Positions 52,131-60,268 of a stretch of 64,000 nt of DNA are shown one piece after another. The DNA is from Zobellia uliginosa (lineage in GTDB: Bacteria > Bacteroidota > Bacteroidia > Flavobacteriales > Flavobacteriaceae). Within the stretch, counting starts at the first letter, position 1, and each line of letters opens with the position of its first letter. The position numbers and the translations under genes are program-made. The notes beneath the pieces were generated by a model. The model did not search any database, was not told the DNA's origin, and worked only from the letters and a program-made list of their open reading frames with translations. The stretch is taken from contig NZ_FTOB01000003.1 in assembly GCF_900156625.1 (NCBI RefSeq), positions 620,001-684,000 of the forward strand, in the 5' to 3' direction.

Positions 52131-52763
52131 ATGAAAACTTTAAGAACGATTATAGGTGTGGCACTGCTCTTTTTTATGGGGCAAGCTGTAGCCCAAAGCA
52201 ATGATAATCTTGAACAGACGCTTGAAAAAGGAAAATCCGATTTGGTGGAAGCGCTGAAGCAAACGGGCGAGCAATTCGATTTCGGAATAGATCCAGAAGC
52301 TGTGAAAAATGCCCGGGCCGCCAGGCCCTTGGCATTCCACGAGGTAAGTTTTGACCAATTGTTGGAGTATAACCAAAACGGTATTGCGAGCGTATTAAAA
52401 CCGGAACATAAAAAAATCGTTCCCTTAATGTCAAATAATATGGTAGTAACGACCATATCGATATCAAATAAGGAAGGTAAATATCAGGTAACGGATCTGA
52501 TCAACCATCAATATGAGAACGATTTGAACCAATTGCCCGCCGAATTAAGGGAGAATAATTTTGAAAATCTAAAGGTGGTTTATGTACCCAACCTGAATAC
52601 CACGGTCTATTCCATAAACGGAAAGAGCTATACCGATTATGGCGATCGTAGTTTACGGCAAGGTATGGATAGTGAAGTGCTGATGCAGGAACTTAAGGTG
52701 GATGCCAAAAAATTCCAAGAGGCATATGGTACTCCCGCCAAACAAGGTAAGTTACTGAATTAA
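52131..52763 (+). CDS. Secreted companion of the papain-like protease
   Basis: A 210-residue protein with signal peptide 'MKTLRTIIGVALLFFMGQAVAQ'. A helical segment (about 25-50) precedes an alpha/beta domain with 'HEVSFDQLLEYNQNG' and 'MVVTTISISNKEGKYQVTDLINH' strands. I do not know a family. Its 20-nt distance to the AvrRpt2-type gene and the shared terminator show co-expression. A role as propeptide-like inhibitor, chaperone or substrate of the protease is conceivable, but this is inference only. Confidence 0.7.
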   Translation: MKTLRTIIGVALLFFMGQAVAQSNDNLEQTLEKGKSDLVEALKQTGEQFDFGIDPEAVKNARAARPLAFHEVSFDQLLEYNQNGIASVLKPEHKKIVPLMSNNMVVTTISISNKEGKYQVTDLINHQYENDLNQLPAELRENNFENLKVVYVPNLNTTVYSINGKSYTDYGDRSLRQGMDSEVLMQELKVDAKKFQEAYGTPAKQGKLLN

Positions 52764-52790
52764 CTAGGGTATAAGGCCTTCATCGAATTG

Positions 52791-52822
52791 AATCCCTTGA
52801 ACGATGTTTTGAGGGATTTTTT
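52791..52822 (+). terminator. Rho-independent terminator of the protease operon
   Basis: AATCCCT - loop - AGGGATT forms a perfect 7-bp stem with further weak pairs inside, followed by TTTTTT, 27 nt past the stop at 52763. Confidence 0.75.
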
Positions 52823-52877
52823 GGTTTCAAGAAAGTCCCTAATGGAAATAAATACAAAAGCCTTTTAAAAAAACCAA

Positions 52878-52885
52878 TAACTTTG
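52878..52885 (+). promoter_or_regulatory. Promoter -7 box (TAACTTTG) of the deiodinase-like gene
   Basis: TAACTTTG is a full TAnnTTTG match, 34 nt before the ATG at 52920. Confidence 0.55.
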
Positions 52886-52919
52886 TAGGTAAAACCTAGT
52901 TCAAAAAAGCCTTCAAACC

Positions 52920-53612
52920 ATGTCGCCTAAACCCCATATTTCAGTTAACGGCCATACGCATATTCTATATCAAGAAAATGCCCTATCACAAGAAGAATTG
53001 ATAAAACAGAGCCAGGCTTTCTATTCCTATCTGAACCAGAGAAGGTCGATCAGGGAATATGCAGATACCCCTGTACCCAAGGAAGTTATAGAGACCTTGA
53101 TCAAGACGGCCTCTACGGCCCCATCGGGAGCGCATAAGCAACCGTGGACGTTTTGTGCGGTATCGAACCCCGATTTAAAAACAAAGATACGGGCAGCGGC
53201 CGAGGCGGAAGAAAAGGAGAGCTATGAGAGTCGAATGAGTGAGCGTTGGAAAAAGGACCTAGAACCTTTGGGAACGGATATGCACAAGCCTTTTTTGGAA
53301 GTAGCCCCATGGCTGATTATCGTTTTTAAAAAGGTACACGACTTAGATAAAAACGGTGGAAAAGTAAACAATTACTACGTAAACGAATCTGTGGGTATTG
53401 CCTGTGGCATGTTGATTACGGCCATACACAATGCTGGTTTGGTCACCTTGACCCACACCCCTAGCCCTATGAATTTTCTGGCCAAGTTGCTGAACCGCCC
53501 CAGTAATGAAAGGGCATTTTTATTGTTACCCGTAGGCTATCCAAAATCGCCTACCTATGTACCGGATATTGAACGGAAACCTTTGGATGAGGTGGCGGAG
53601 TTTTATGAGTAG
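52920..53612 (+). CDS. Iodotyrosine deiodinase-like flavoprotein (nitroreductase fold)
   Basis: A 230-residue FMN enzyme. FMN-binding residues are visible: 'RRSIREYADTPVP' (residues 41-53), 'STAPSGAHKQPWTF' (65-78) and the C-terminal 'LLPVGYPKSPTYVP'. The active-site lid matches iodotyrosine deiodinase: E98, Y102 and K123 stand in the exact E-x3-Y-x20-K spacing of the human E157/Y161/K182 triad that clamps the zwitterion of halotyrosine ('AEEKESYESRMSERWKKDLEPL'). Bacterial deiodinases with this triad remove halogen from iodo- or bromotyrosine by reductive dehalogenation. The gene is monocistronic, which fits a stand-alone catabolic or detoxifying role. Confidence 0.85.
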   Translation: MSPKPHISVNGHTHILYQENALSQEELIKQSQAFYSYLNQRRSIREYADTPVPKEVIETLIKTASTAPSGAHKQPWTFCAVSNPDLKTKIRAAAEAEEKESYESRMSERWKKDLEPLGTDMHKPFLEVAPWLIIVFKKVHDLDKNGGKVNNYYVNESVGIACGMLITAIHNAGLVTLTHTPSPMNFLAKLLNRPSNERAFLLLPVGYPKSPTYVPDIERKPLDEVAEFYE

Positions 53613-53658
53613 TAATTTAACACAGCATAAAAAACACTGTTAATCAGTCGCCTATGAT

Positions 53659-54037
53659 TTATGCACCACTGTTATTTAATTTTACTTTAAAAAAATCAAA
53701 AATATAATCACTTAAATTTTCAAAACTAACGCAGGGTATTTTCCCAAATACTAAGGACTTTTCTTTGAGCTCATCTACCGTAGTGCCTGCCGAATAATAT
53801 ACCATAGGAATATTTTTACATTCAGGTGTTGAATCTATTACTGCTACCATTATCAGTAATTCTGATTACAGCATCCGAAGAATTTAAGTTTTCAAACTCA
53901 ATAAGAACTTTACTGGCATGGGCATCATAAGAATTTTTAACAAGTTCAAAAATGGCAATAAAATCATCAGTTATTAGGTCACGACCTATAATATTTTTTA
54001 AGCCAGAGCTTATTCTAAATTGTAGTTCATTGTCCAT
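53659..54037 (-). pseudogene. Internally deleted GHKL ATPase gene of the RM island
   Basis: Two remnants in different frames form one gene. At 54037 a start overlaps the REase stop (TAATG) and encodes 'FRISSGLKNIIGRDLITDDFIAIFELVKNSYDAHASKVLIEF...VIRITDNG', the N-terminal half of a GHKL (HATPase) domain with the E-x-x-K-N-S-x-D-A motif and the D-N-G of the next motif. Just after this, near 53845, the frame breaks and the reading continues in another frame as 'DSTPECKNIPMVYYSAGTTVDELKEKSLVFGKIP...FENLSDYIFDFFKV' to a stop at 53659. The middle of the ATPase and whatever followed are missing, so this is a deletion product. It is the third gene of the island. Confidence 0.8.
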
Positions 54038-55116
54038 TACTTCAAAAATCTAATTTGCAAATTCAATTTGAAATAAAATTCCCCATTTTCTTGATAGATT
54101 TCACCAAATTCATGTCGAGAAGAACTTGCCGTATCAAGTTTGGTGTTATTCAGTAAATAGTCTTCAAATTCGTTTCTGTTATAAATGTGATAACACAAAA
54201 CGTCTCCATTCTCTTTTACGATCAAATAACCACCAGTTGCATCATATTGGCCGGCCCATACTTTTGATGGCATCATCCCTAGTGCAACATCAGTTAGAAA
54301 ACGCTTTATTTTATAATCGTAAAATTTATGTTCATTTTCAATATCGTAATTCAAAGGGTTTTTTCTGGAGATATTGTTTACTAAATCGGTTAAACGTGAA
54401 TGATTTCCAGAATAAAAGTCAAAAACTATTTGTGAAAGAATATCGGGTAGTAAGCTGTCGATAAGGACAAGGTTATTTGAAAATATTTGTCGTTCTGTTT
54501 TAATAAACTCAAAGAACCCACCTTTATCATTTACTTTGGCTATTCTGTCCATTATTTTACTACGACTTGAAATAGAATTGATATATTCTATTTCATGTTC
54601 GGTAAAGGAAGTTCCTTTAATTTGAAAAACAAAATTCGTTGTTTTACCTGCGTTAAGAAGGGTGGAAGGATTTCCAAGTTGAGATTTTATGCTAAACCCT
54701 AAGGTTGGTTGTTGGTTTGTTCTTTGATCATGAATTACAATAGTAATATCTGTTTTTGCAGATGAACATGCTTTTAAAGAAATACAATTTATTTTTTGCA
54801 TAAATCTCTCAATTTCAGGGACAGAAAAAGTTCTTTCTTTGTTTTCTTTAATAGCGTATAATAGATAAAGGGCTTTCTCTTTAAACTTTGAAATAGGAAT
54901 TTTCAAAGTTTCTCTATTTCCCGAAACTAAGATTATTTCATCTTGAATTGAATATTCAAATTTCGCGTTGTTTTCGAATCTTAATATTTTAATAATTGGA
55001 TAAACTAAGCCTTCTAATTTTTCAATGTCTTTGTCTCCTAAGAATAATTGTTTGTCTCCTAATAATTTAAAAAGAGCATAAATCTCGCTCCATTCTCCTT
55101 TGTTGCCAGTTATCAT
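54037..55116 (-). CDS. HpaII-family type II restriction endonuclease
   Basis: A 359-residue protein matching the HpaII restriction endonuclease family: 'GNKGEWSEIYALFKLLGDKQLFLGD' at the N-terminus, 'AKTDITIVIHD' and 'TLGFSIKSQLGNPSTLLNAGKTTNFVFQI' in the middle, and 'GMMPSKVWAGQYDATGGYLIVKENGDVLCYHIYNRNEFEDYLLNNTKLDTASSSRHEFG' near the end (read in pieces). The 'D...F-S-I-K-S' spacing gives the probable catalytic D/K pair. HpaII enzymes cut CCGG. The gene overlaps the methyltransferase by four bases (ATGA), and the truncated GHKL gene follows. Confidence 0.87.
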   Translation of the reverse strand: MITGNKGEWSEIYALFKLLGDKQLFLGDKDIEKLEGLVYPIIKILRFENNAKFEYSIQDEIILVSGNRETLKIPISKFKEKALYLLYAIKENKERTFSVPEIERFMQKINCISLKACSSAKTDITIVIHDQRTNQQPTLGFSIKSQLGNPSTLLNAGKTTNFVFQIKGTSFTEHEIEYINSISSRSKIMDRIAKVNDKGGFFEFIKTERQIFSNNLVLIDSLLPDILSQIVFDFYSGNHSRLTDLVNNISRKNPLNYDIENEHKFYDYKIKRFLTDVALGMMPSKVWAGQYDATGGYLIVKENGDVLCYHIYNRNEFEDYLLNNTKLDTASSSRHEFGEIYQENGEFYFKLNLQIRFLK

Positions 55117-56381
55117 TTGAAATTAAGTTTTTCAACGATTTTTTTCGCCGTGGCTTGTATAGCTGGCACAGCAACAGAGTTGCCGAATTGTTTGTAAGCT
55201 TGAGCATCTGAAACAACTATTTTAAATTTCTCAGGAAATCCTTGTAGTCTTGCCCATTCTCTTGGTGTCATTTTTCTGATTCCTTCACGATTAACTTCTC
55301 CTGAAATATTTGTTACGGGGGTGAAATTTGTAAGTTTGTTATCAAGAATGAGGTTTCTTTCCCTGCCCATTCCGCCACAAACTACTGCATTGGCAGTGCC
55401 GTCATGTGGAATGATTTCAAAACCAAAACCATTACCCTTGCTTTCATGCCGTGCTCTATGAGCACGCAGTGTATTCATATACACATCAGATAAATAATAT
55501 TTTACAGAGACTTCTTCTGGTTCAAGAATGTCTTTTATCACCTTCGTTTTATCCGTTGCTTTAGGATACTTAAATTCTTTAACATCTAAGTCACTTCTAA
55601 AACCTACGATGAAAATTCGTTCTCTATTTTGTGGAACGCCAAAATTCTTGGCATTTACGATTTCAGGTTCAGGTATGTAATAATTTAAGTCGTTTCTTAA
55701 AACATTTAGTATAGTAGCCAAGGTTCTACCTTTGTCATGACTTCTAAGTCCTTTTACATTTTCGAGAAAAATTGCTTTTGGCCTTTTCTTTCTAATGATT
55801 TCTGCAACATCATAAAACAAAGTTCCTCTTGTATCTTCAAAACCACCTCTTTTACCCGCTATAGAAAAAGCTTGGCAAGGAAACCCTGCACAAAGAATAT
55901 CGAAATCACCAGGTATATAATTTTTTGTTTCCTCTTTGGTTATATCCCCAAAGGGAACCTCTCCAAAGTTGGCTTCATAAGTGATTTTTGAATATCTATC
56001 CCATTCACTAGTAAAGACACATTTGCCTCCCAAATTTTGAAGAGCTAACCTAAATCCACCTATACCTGCAAACAAATCAATAAATTTAAATTTTGGTTTC
56101 TTAGGTTCAGGAAAGGGCACATCATTCTTAAAATCGAAAAGATAATATTGAAGTGCTTCTTCAGCAACTTTGTCGGTTATCTCCTCCTTGGAGGTTTTAA
56201 GTAAAAGTATATCTTTTACAAATTCGATGGCGTCATTCTTATAAAACTGCGAAACACCGTTTTTAGAATTGTGCAAATAGTGTGTAAACGCAGCTCTTTT
56301 TGGACTTTCAGACTCTACAAGTCTTATTCGGAAGCTCTTTCCATTGACGTCTTCTGTTGTAATTCGCTCTTTAAGTTTCAT
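55113..56381 (-). CDS. DNA cytosine-5 methyltransferase of the HpaII-type system
   Basis: A 422-residue m5C methyltransferase with all major motifs: I 'DLFAGIGGFRLAL' (about 102-114), IV 'GFPCQAFSIAG' with catalytic Cys169, VI 'FLENVKGL', VIII 'NFGVPQNRERIFIVG', IX 'RKMTPREWARLQGFP' and X 'QFGNSVAVPAI'. The spacing between VIII and IX holds the target recognition domain. Motif I starts only after about 100 residues, an N-terminal extension not needed for catalysis. It should methylate CCGG, matching the HpaII-type partner. It is the first gene of the island. Confidence 0.92.
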   Translation of the reverse strand: MKLKERITTEDVNGKSFRIRLVESESPKRAAFTHYLHNSKNGVSQFYKNDAIEFVKDILLLKTSKEEITDKVAEEALQYYLFDFKNDVPFPEPKKPKFKFIDLFAGIGGFRLALQNLGGKCVFTSEWDRYSKITYEANFGEVPFGDITKEETKNYIPGDFDILCAGFPCQAFSIAGKRGGFEDTRGTLFYDVAEIIRKKRPKAIFLENVKGLRSHDKGRTLATILNVLRNDLNYYIPEPEIVNAKNFGVPQNRERIFIVGFRSDLDVKEFKYPKATDKTKVIKDILEPEEVSVKYYLSDVYMNTLRAHRARHESKGNGFGFEIIPHDGTANAVVCGGMGRERNLILDNKLTNFTPVTNISGEVNREGIRKMTPREWARLQGFPEKFKIVVSDAQAYKQFGNSVAVPAIQATAKKIVEKLNFK

Positions 56382-56911
56382 TTAGAATTCAGGTATTCTT
56401 AAGTATTATGCAAATTAATAAGTTTATTATAATATATGGCAGGAGTTGGAATTTAAGTTTCAACAAAAGCATCAACAACTTCATTCTAGATATTTTTTAT
56501 AAAATATAGTAATATAGCCTTAAGAAAATGTTGTTAAAGAGATTTGGCTACAGTTTCCATCTATCATTGTTTCCTTTGTCTCAAATTTCATGAATTTTGT
56601 CTACAATAATATGTAGGCTTAGGAAGTATTTGTCCAAAGGTAAAATGTTCGGGTTGAATCATGGAAATACATCTTTGTAGTGAATATATATAATTTGATA
56701 AGGAAATGATTATGGAAAGACGTAACGGAATCTAGAAAACGAGCTCATCTCTACTTCATGGGAGACCTGAGATTTGAATGGTCCGATACTTTCCCCATAT
56801 TTAATCACCGCATCCTTTTTTTCCTTCGGTCGGAACGTTTTTTTTCTTTTTTAAATTCCCTCCCCATCCATAGAAATCAAACCCTAAAAAACCAATATCT
56901 TCGCGCGCTGT
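56382..56911. other. Intergenic region at the right edge of the RM island
   Basis: No reliable gene; a short frame at 56758-56994 overlaps the EamA gene and is rejected. AT-rich, without a TAnnTTTG match I could place. Confidence 0.4.
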
Positions 56912-57811
56912 ATGTGGATGTATCTCGGACTTTTAGCGGCCCTATTTTTAGGCTTGCACAACCTGTTGAAAAAGCATGCTGTTCAGGGCAATGAGGTTTT
57001 TCCGGTGCTCTTAGGTACCATCTCTTCGGGGTTTTTACTGCTGCTTCCTTTTTACGTGGGGTCTAAGCTGGCCCCTGGGTATATGGCCGAGATCCAATTC
57101 TTTATTACCGACATCCCTTGGAAAACCCACGGCTTTATCCTTATAAAATCCGCTATCATGGCGGCTTCATGGTTGTTGGCCTACCAAGCCTTAAAGCATT
57201 TGCCCATTACCATTGTTACGCCCATACGCTCGGCCGGTCCCTTTTTTACCTTTATCGGTGCCATTACCATTTACCAAGAAAAGCCCAACGGATGGCAATG
57301 GATCGGATTCTTTCTGATTATCTTTTCGGTATTGCTGTATTCTAGGATTGGTAAAAAGGAAGGTATCCACTTTAAAAGGAACAAATGGATATTCGCTATT
57401 ATTGGCGCTACCTTTTTAGGGGCTTCCAGCGGACTGTACGATAAGTTTCTCATTCAGAGTCTCACTTTGAATCCGCAGACCCTACAGTTCTGGTTTTGTT
57501 TTTATACCATTCTTATTCTCTTGCTCATTCTGAGTATCACTTGGTTTCCGCATGCGGAAAAACGAAAGGCTTTTAAATGGCGTTGGTCTATTCCCTTGGT
57601 CGGTATGCTCTTGCAAATAGCCGATTACTTCTATTTTAAAGCCTTACAGGACCCTGATGCCTTGATTATGTTACTTTCGGCCATCAAACGGAGTCAGATC
57701 ATCATTGCCGTGGTGGTAGGCGGACTCATCTTTAAAGAGCAAAACAAACGCAAGAAACTGGTGCCCCTAGCGGGTATTATGATCGGGGTTTTCTTGATTT
57801 TGTATTCGTAG
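56912..57811 (+). CDS. EamA/DMT-family transporter
   Basis: A 299-residue protein with ten predicted helices arranged as two five-helix EamA repeats: the first ('YLGLLAALFLGLHNLLKKHAV' to 'FFLIIFSVLLYS', about 1-150) and the second ('FAIIGATFLGASSGLYDKFLI' to the end). 'HLPITIVTPIRSAGPFFTFIGAITIYQEKPNGWQWIGFFLI' is the typical loop and helix 4-5 area. Members export or import small metabolites; the substrate is not readable. It is monocistronic and convergent with the following minus-strand pair. Confidence 0.88.
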   Translation: MWMYLGLLAALFLGLHNLLKKHAVQGNEVFPVLLGTISSGFLLLLPFYVGSKLAPGYMAEIQFFITDIPWKTHGFILIKSAIMAASWLLAYQALKHLPITIVTPIRSAGPFFTFIGAITIYQEKPNGWQWIGFFLIIFSVLLYSRIGKKEGIHFKRNKWIFAIIGATFLGASSGLYDKFLIQSLTLNPQTLQFWFCFYTILILLLILSITWFPHAEKRKAFKWRWSIPLVGMLLQIADYFYFKALQDPDALIMLLSAIKRSQIIIAVVVGGLIFKEQNKRKKLVPLAGIMIGVFLILYS

Positions 57812-57828
57812 CGGCATAAGCTATACGC

Positions 57829-58194
57829 TCAGGTGGTGGCCAAGGCCTTCCTAAGGGTCCTAAGGGTCGCCTTCAGCTTCAATTTGGCGTAAACGATACC
57901 GGCGGTTTTTCCCAAAAGGGCCGCAATGGCCAATACGGCGATTCCCTTCCACCAAGTATCGAAAAACTGTCTGTCCGTAACAAAGTAGGCGGTGGCCAAA
58001 CCTATCATACTGGCAAATACGGCCATAGAACCTTCTTGGCAACCACAGGCGTAGTAGTACTTGTTCAGTTGCTTGGAATACTGTGTTGAAAGCGGCAGGT
58101 TTTCGTCCAATTGTATTTTTCTGTAAACCTGTTTTAAATTGGGATTGGTTTTCAGTTCTTCCAAACTCGCTAAGTCTTTTACGATATAGATCAT
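57829..58194 (-). CDS. Small two-helix membrane protein next to the metalloprotease gene
   Basis: A 121-residue protein (ATG 58194, 11 nt after the metalloprotease stop; the frame is open further upstream only by overlap). A helical N-terminus ('IYIVKDLASLEELKTNPNLKQVYRKIQLDENLPLS', read in pieces) leads to 'YYACGCQEGSMAVFASMIGLATAYFV', a C-G-C pair followed by a first hydrophobic helix (about residues 57-73), then a second helix 'WWKGIAVLAIAALLGKTAGIVYAKLK' (about 82-105). No family recognised. The tight link to the protease gene makes it a candidate partner or protective protein, which is inference. Confidence 0.65.
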   Translation of the reverse strand: MIYIVKDLASLEELKTNPNLKQVYRKIQLDENLPLSTQYSKQLNKYYYACGCQEGSMAVFASMIGLATAYFVTDRQFFDTWWKGIAVLAIAALLGKTAGIVYAKLKLKATLRTLRKALATT

Positions 58195-58204
58195 CTTCTC
58201 AAGG

Positions 58205-59941
58205 TTATGGCAGTATGCTGTCTCTTGCCTGTTGGGTGGTGGTAATGTAGTTCCATGTAGCCTCGGCATCGTCAAGGGTAAAATTGGCCTCTCCAGATAA
58301 GAGCAGATATTCCGGTATGGCCTTGACAATTCCTCCGCCCTCTTTGGGAGTCCACATGATTAAGGCCGGGTTGTCATGGGCTTCATGGTTTAACCCGTAA
58401 TAGTGACCTATTTCATGAATGGGAACGAACCTTAGGGCCACTTCGGGAAAACGGGTTCTAAAAGTAACCCCGGACGGACTAAATTCTTCCAGCTCAGGCC
58501 TGTACCAAGAGGTTAGCCCGTTAAGGCTAAGATCTCGATACCCGAAGACGGCTACGGTGGGAACGGTGCTCAAATCTTCATTTTCGACGGGCCTTCCCAT
58601 TAAGGCAAATAACTCGCGTTGGGCCGTATCATCGGTGGTGTCGGATTGTAATGGAACGTGTTGCAGGGAGCTTACGACCAAATCTTTAATCGAAGGCCAT
58701 GTAAAGTTCAGGCCGATTTGATACCCTTTTCTTTTAGCCAGGTCGAGATATCTTCTAAACATAGCTTTCTTAATGGGATAAACGGTAAAGGAAGGTACCG
58801 AATTGGGCCCACGACTTATAAAGTCATCGAGATCGCTCTGGCTAACTTTGGTTGATGTGCCCGTATATACGACCTCTCCATCAAAAGCCGAATAAATAAA
58901 CTTACCGCTACAAATAGAGACCCTTCCTGCCAAGGCGTGTAAATTTAAAATGCCTTCATTGTGCAAGCGTCTTAAAAAATCGGAGCTTCTGATGGCCAAA
59001 CGACGGGGGTCTATTGTAATGGGCACCCCAATGGGGTCGCCCCCCAAACGCGCCCTTTTCTTTGAGCGTTCCAATCTTTCAGGGTCATCTGAAAAAACTT
59101 CTTCAAGGGCCGTTTCGATTATAGTTTCAATATTGGCTTTTTCTACGAGTCCCTTAGGGCCTACGTAGAACGCCTGGCCGAGTAAGCGGGTGACCGAAGG
59201 AATCAACCTGAAAATGTTTAAAATACCAAGTCCCCCTTGTATTTTACACCAATTAAAAGTTAACAGGCCAACGATTAAATCTTTTAGTCCTTCTAAGGTG
59301 TCGGCTAGAATATCGACGATATCCTCGAGCCAATCGAATAGGCCGCTGAAAAAACCGAAAATAGCGGTAAATATCGAGCACAGCACCTTCCCGAATATAC
59401 AGAACGTCCGTCCTAGCCCTTCCAATAATCGGCCTATGTCAGAAAGCATGCCTTTTAGGTCCTGCAACAATACCCCTATGAAATCAATGATATCTTCAAT
59501 GGTGTCGACAATATCGTTCCAAAGGTCCCACAAGGTTTTGAAGGCCTGAAGCGGATCGGTAAAAATACATACCAGAAAGGTCACCAATCTATGAATGATT
59601 TTAAGGACGAGTTCTATCACGATTCCTATTACATGGGTCACTATTTGGCATACCAAGGTGACCACCCATTTTGTAACGGTCACCACGACCCAAGTAACCA
59701 CCTTGACTACGACGACCACAATCCAACAAAACCACTTGTTACAACAGGCACACCACCATTTGCACTTTTGTCTTTTACATTTGCGCTCTTCTTGGCTCAC
59801 CCATTCTTCAATGGGTTGGTTCACCTGCTCCTCTACCCATTGCCCTATGTTTTCACATACTTCCTTGGCTTCGGTAATGAATCGGGAAACCGGGGTTAAA
59901 ACATTTTCGGTAATCCATGTTGATACGCTTCTACATGCCAT
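58205..59941 (-). CDS. Metzincin-like protease with Cys/Trp/Val-rich hydrophobic N-terminus
   Basis: A 578-residue protein. The C-terminal part is a zinc metalloprotease of the metzincin clan: H509-E-I-G-H-Y-Y-G-L-N-H519 with Met-turn candidate M529 in 'NPALIMWTP'. The N-terminal 250 residues are unusual: a Cys/Trp/Lys-rich knot ('KCKRQKCKWWCACCNKWFCW', Cys at 55, 60, 64, 66, 67, 72) leads into a very hydrophobic Val/Ile run (about 73-127), then amphipathic helices rich in Leu, Ile and Asp ('WDLWNDIVDTIEDIIDFIGVLL', 'GLFDWLEDIVDILADTLEGL'). No signal peptide. This suggests a membrane-inserting or pore-like region joined to a protease. Similar Cys/Trp/Val amphipathic segments occur, from memory, in putative exported effectors of contractile systems. 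Confidence 0.75.
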   Translation of the reverse strand: MACRSVSTWITENVLTPVSRFITEAKEVCENIGQWVEEQVNQPIEEWVSQEERKCKRQKCKWWCACCNKWFCWIVVVVVKVVTWVVVTVTKWVVTLVCQIVTHVIGIVIELVLKIIHRLVTFLVCIFTDPLQAFKTLWDLWNDIVDTIEDIIDFIGVLLQDLKGMLSDIGRLLEGLGRTFCIFGKVLCSIFTAIFGFFSGLFDWLEDIVDILADTLEGLKDLIVGLLTFNWCKIQGGLGILNIFRLIPSVTRLLGQAFYVGPKGLVEKANIETIIETALEEVFSDDPERLERSKKRARLGGDPIGVPITIDPRRLAIRSSDFLRRLHNEGILNLHALAGRVSICSGKFIYSAFDGEVVYTGTSTKVSQSDLDDFISRGPNSVPSFTVYPIKKAMFRRYLDLAKRKGYQIGLNFTWPSIKDLVVSSLQHVPLQSDTTDDTAQRELFALMGRPVENEDLSTVPTVAVFGYRDLSLNGLTSWYRPELEEFSPSGVTFRTRFPEVALRFVPIHEIGHYYGLNHEAHDNPALIMWTPKEGGGIVKAIPEYLLLSGEANFTLDDAEATWNYITTTQQARDSILP

Positions 59942-60268
59942 GATCTATAATTTTTTAAGATGAATAAAATCAACAAAGCGGGAACACTTTTGTCAAACTA
60001 TATGGTCAGGGGAGAAATTGGAGGGAATGGGGTGGTATCGAGCATAAACAAATCAGCTGGCCCAAACCATCAATACAAATGTATCTTGGAAGGCTATGTG
60101 GTGGTCATACAATTGTATAATCGGTAAGGTTTTGTGTCTGTTCTGTAAAATTTGGGAATTGGACGAATAGGCCACCGATAAGGGTAAATTCTATTTTAAT
60201 AAGAATGCCGAAGGGTTTGAATTACAGCCTATTTTATAAATTGGGCATGAAAGGAATTTTGTGGGCCA
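59942..60268. other. Intergenic gap upstream of the metalloprotease gene
   Basis: No gene, clear promoter box or terminator could be identified here. Confidence 0.4.

Noticed and set aside
56758-56994. 78-codon plus-strand frame overlapping the EamA gene start
   Set aside because: Phe/Arg-rich without a domain, and out of frame with the convincing EamA gene.
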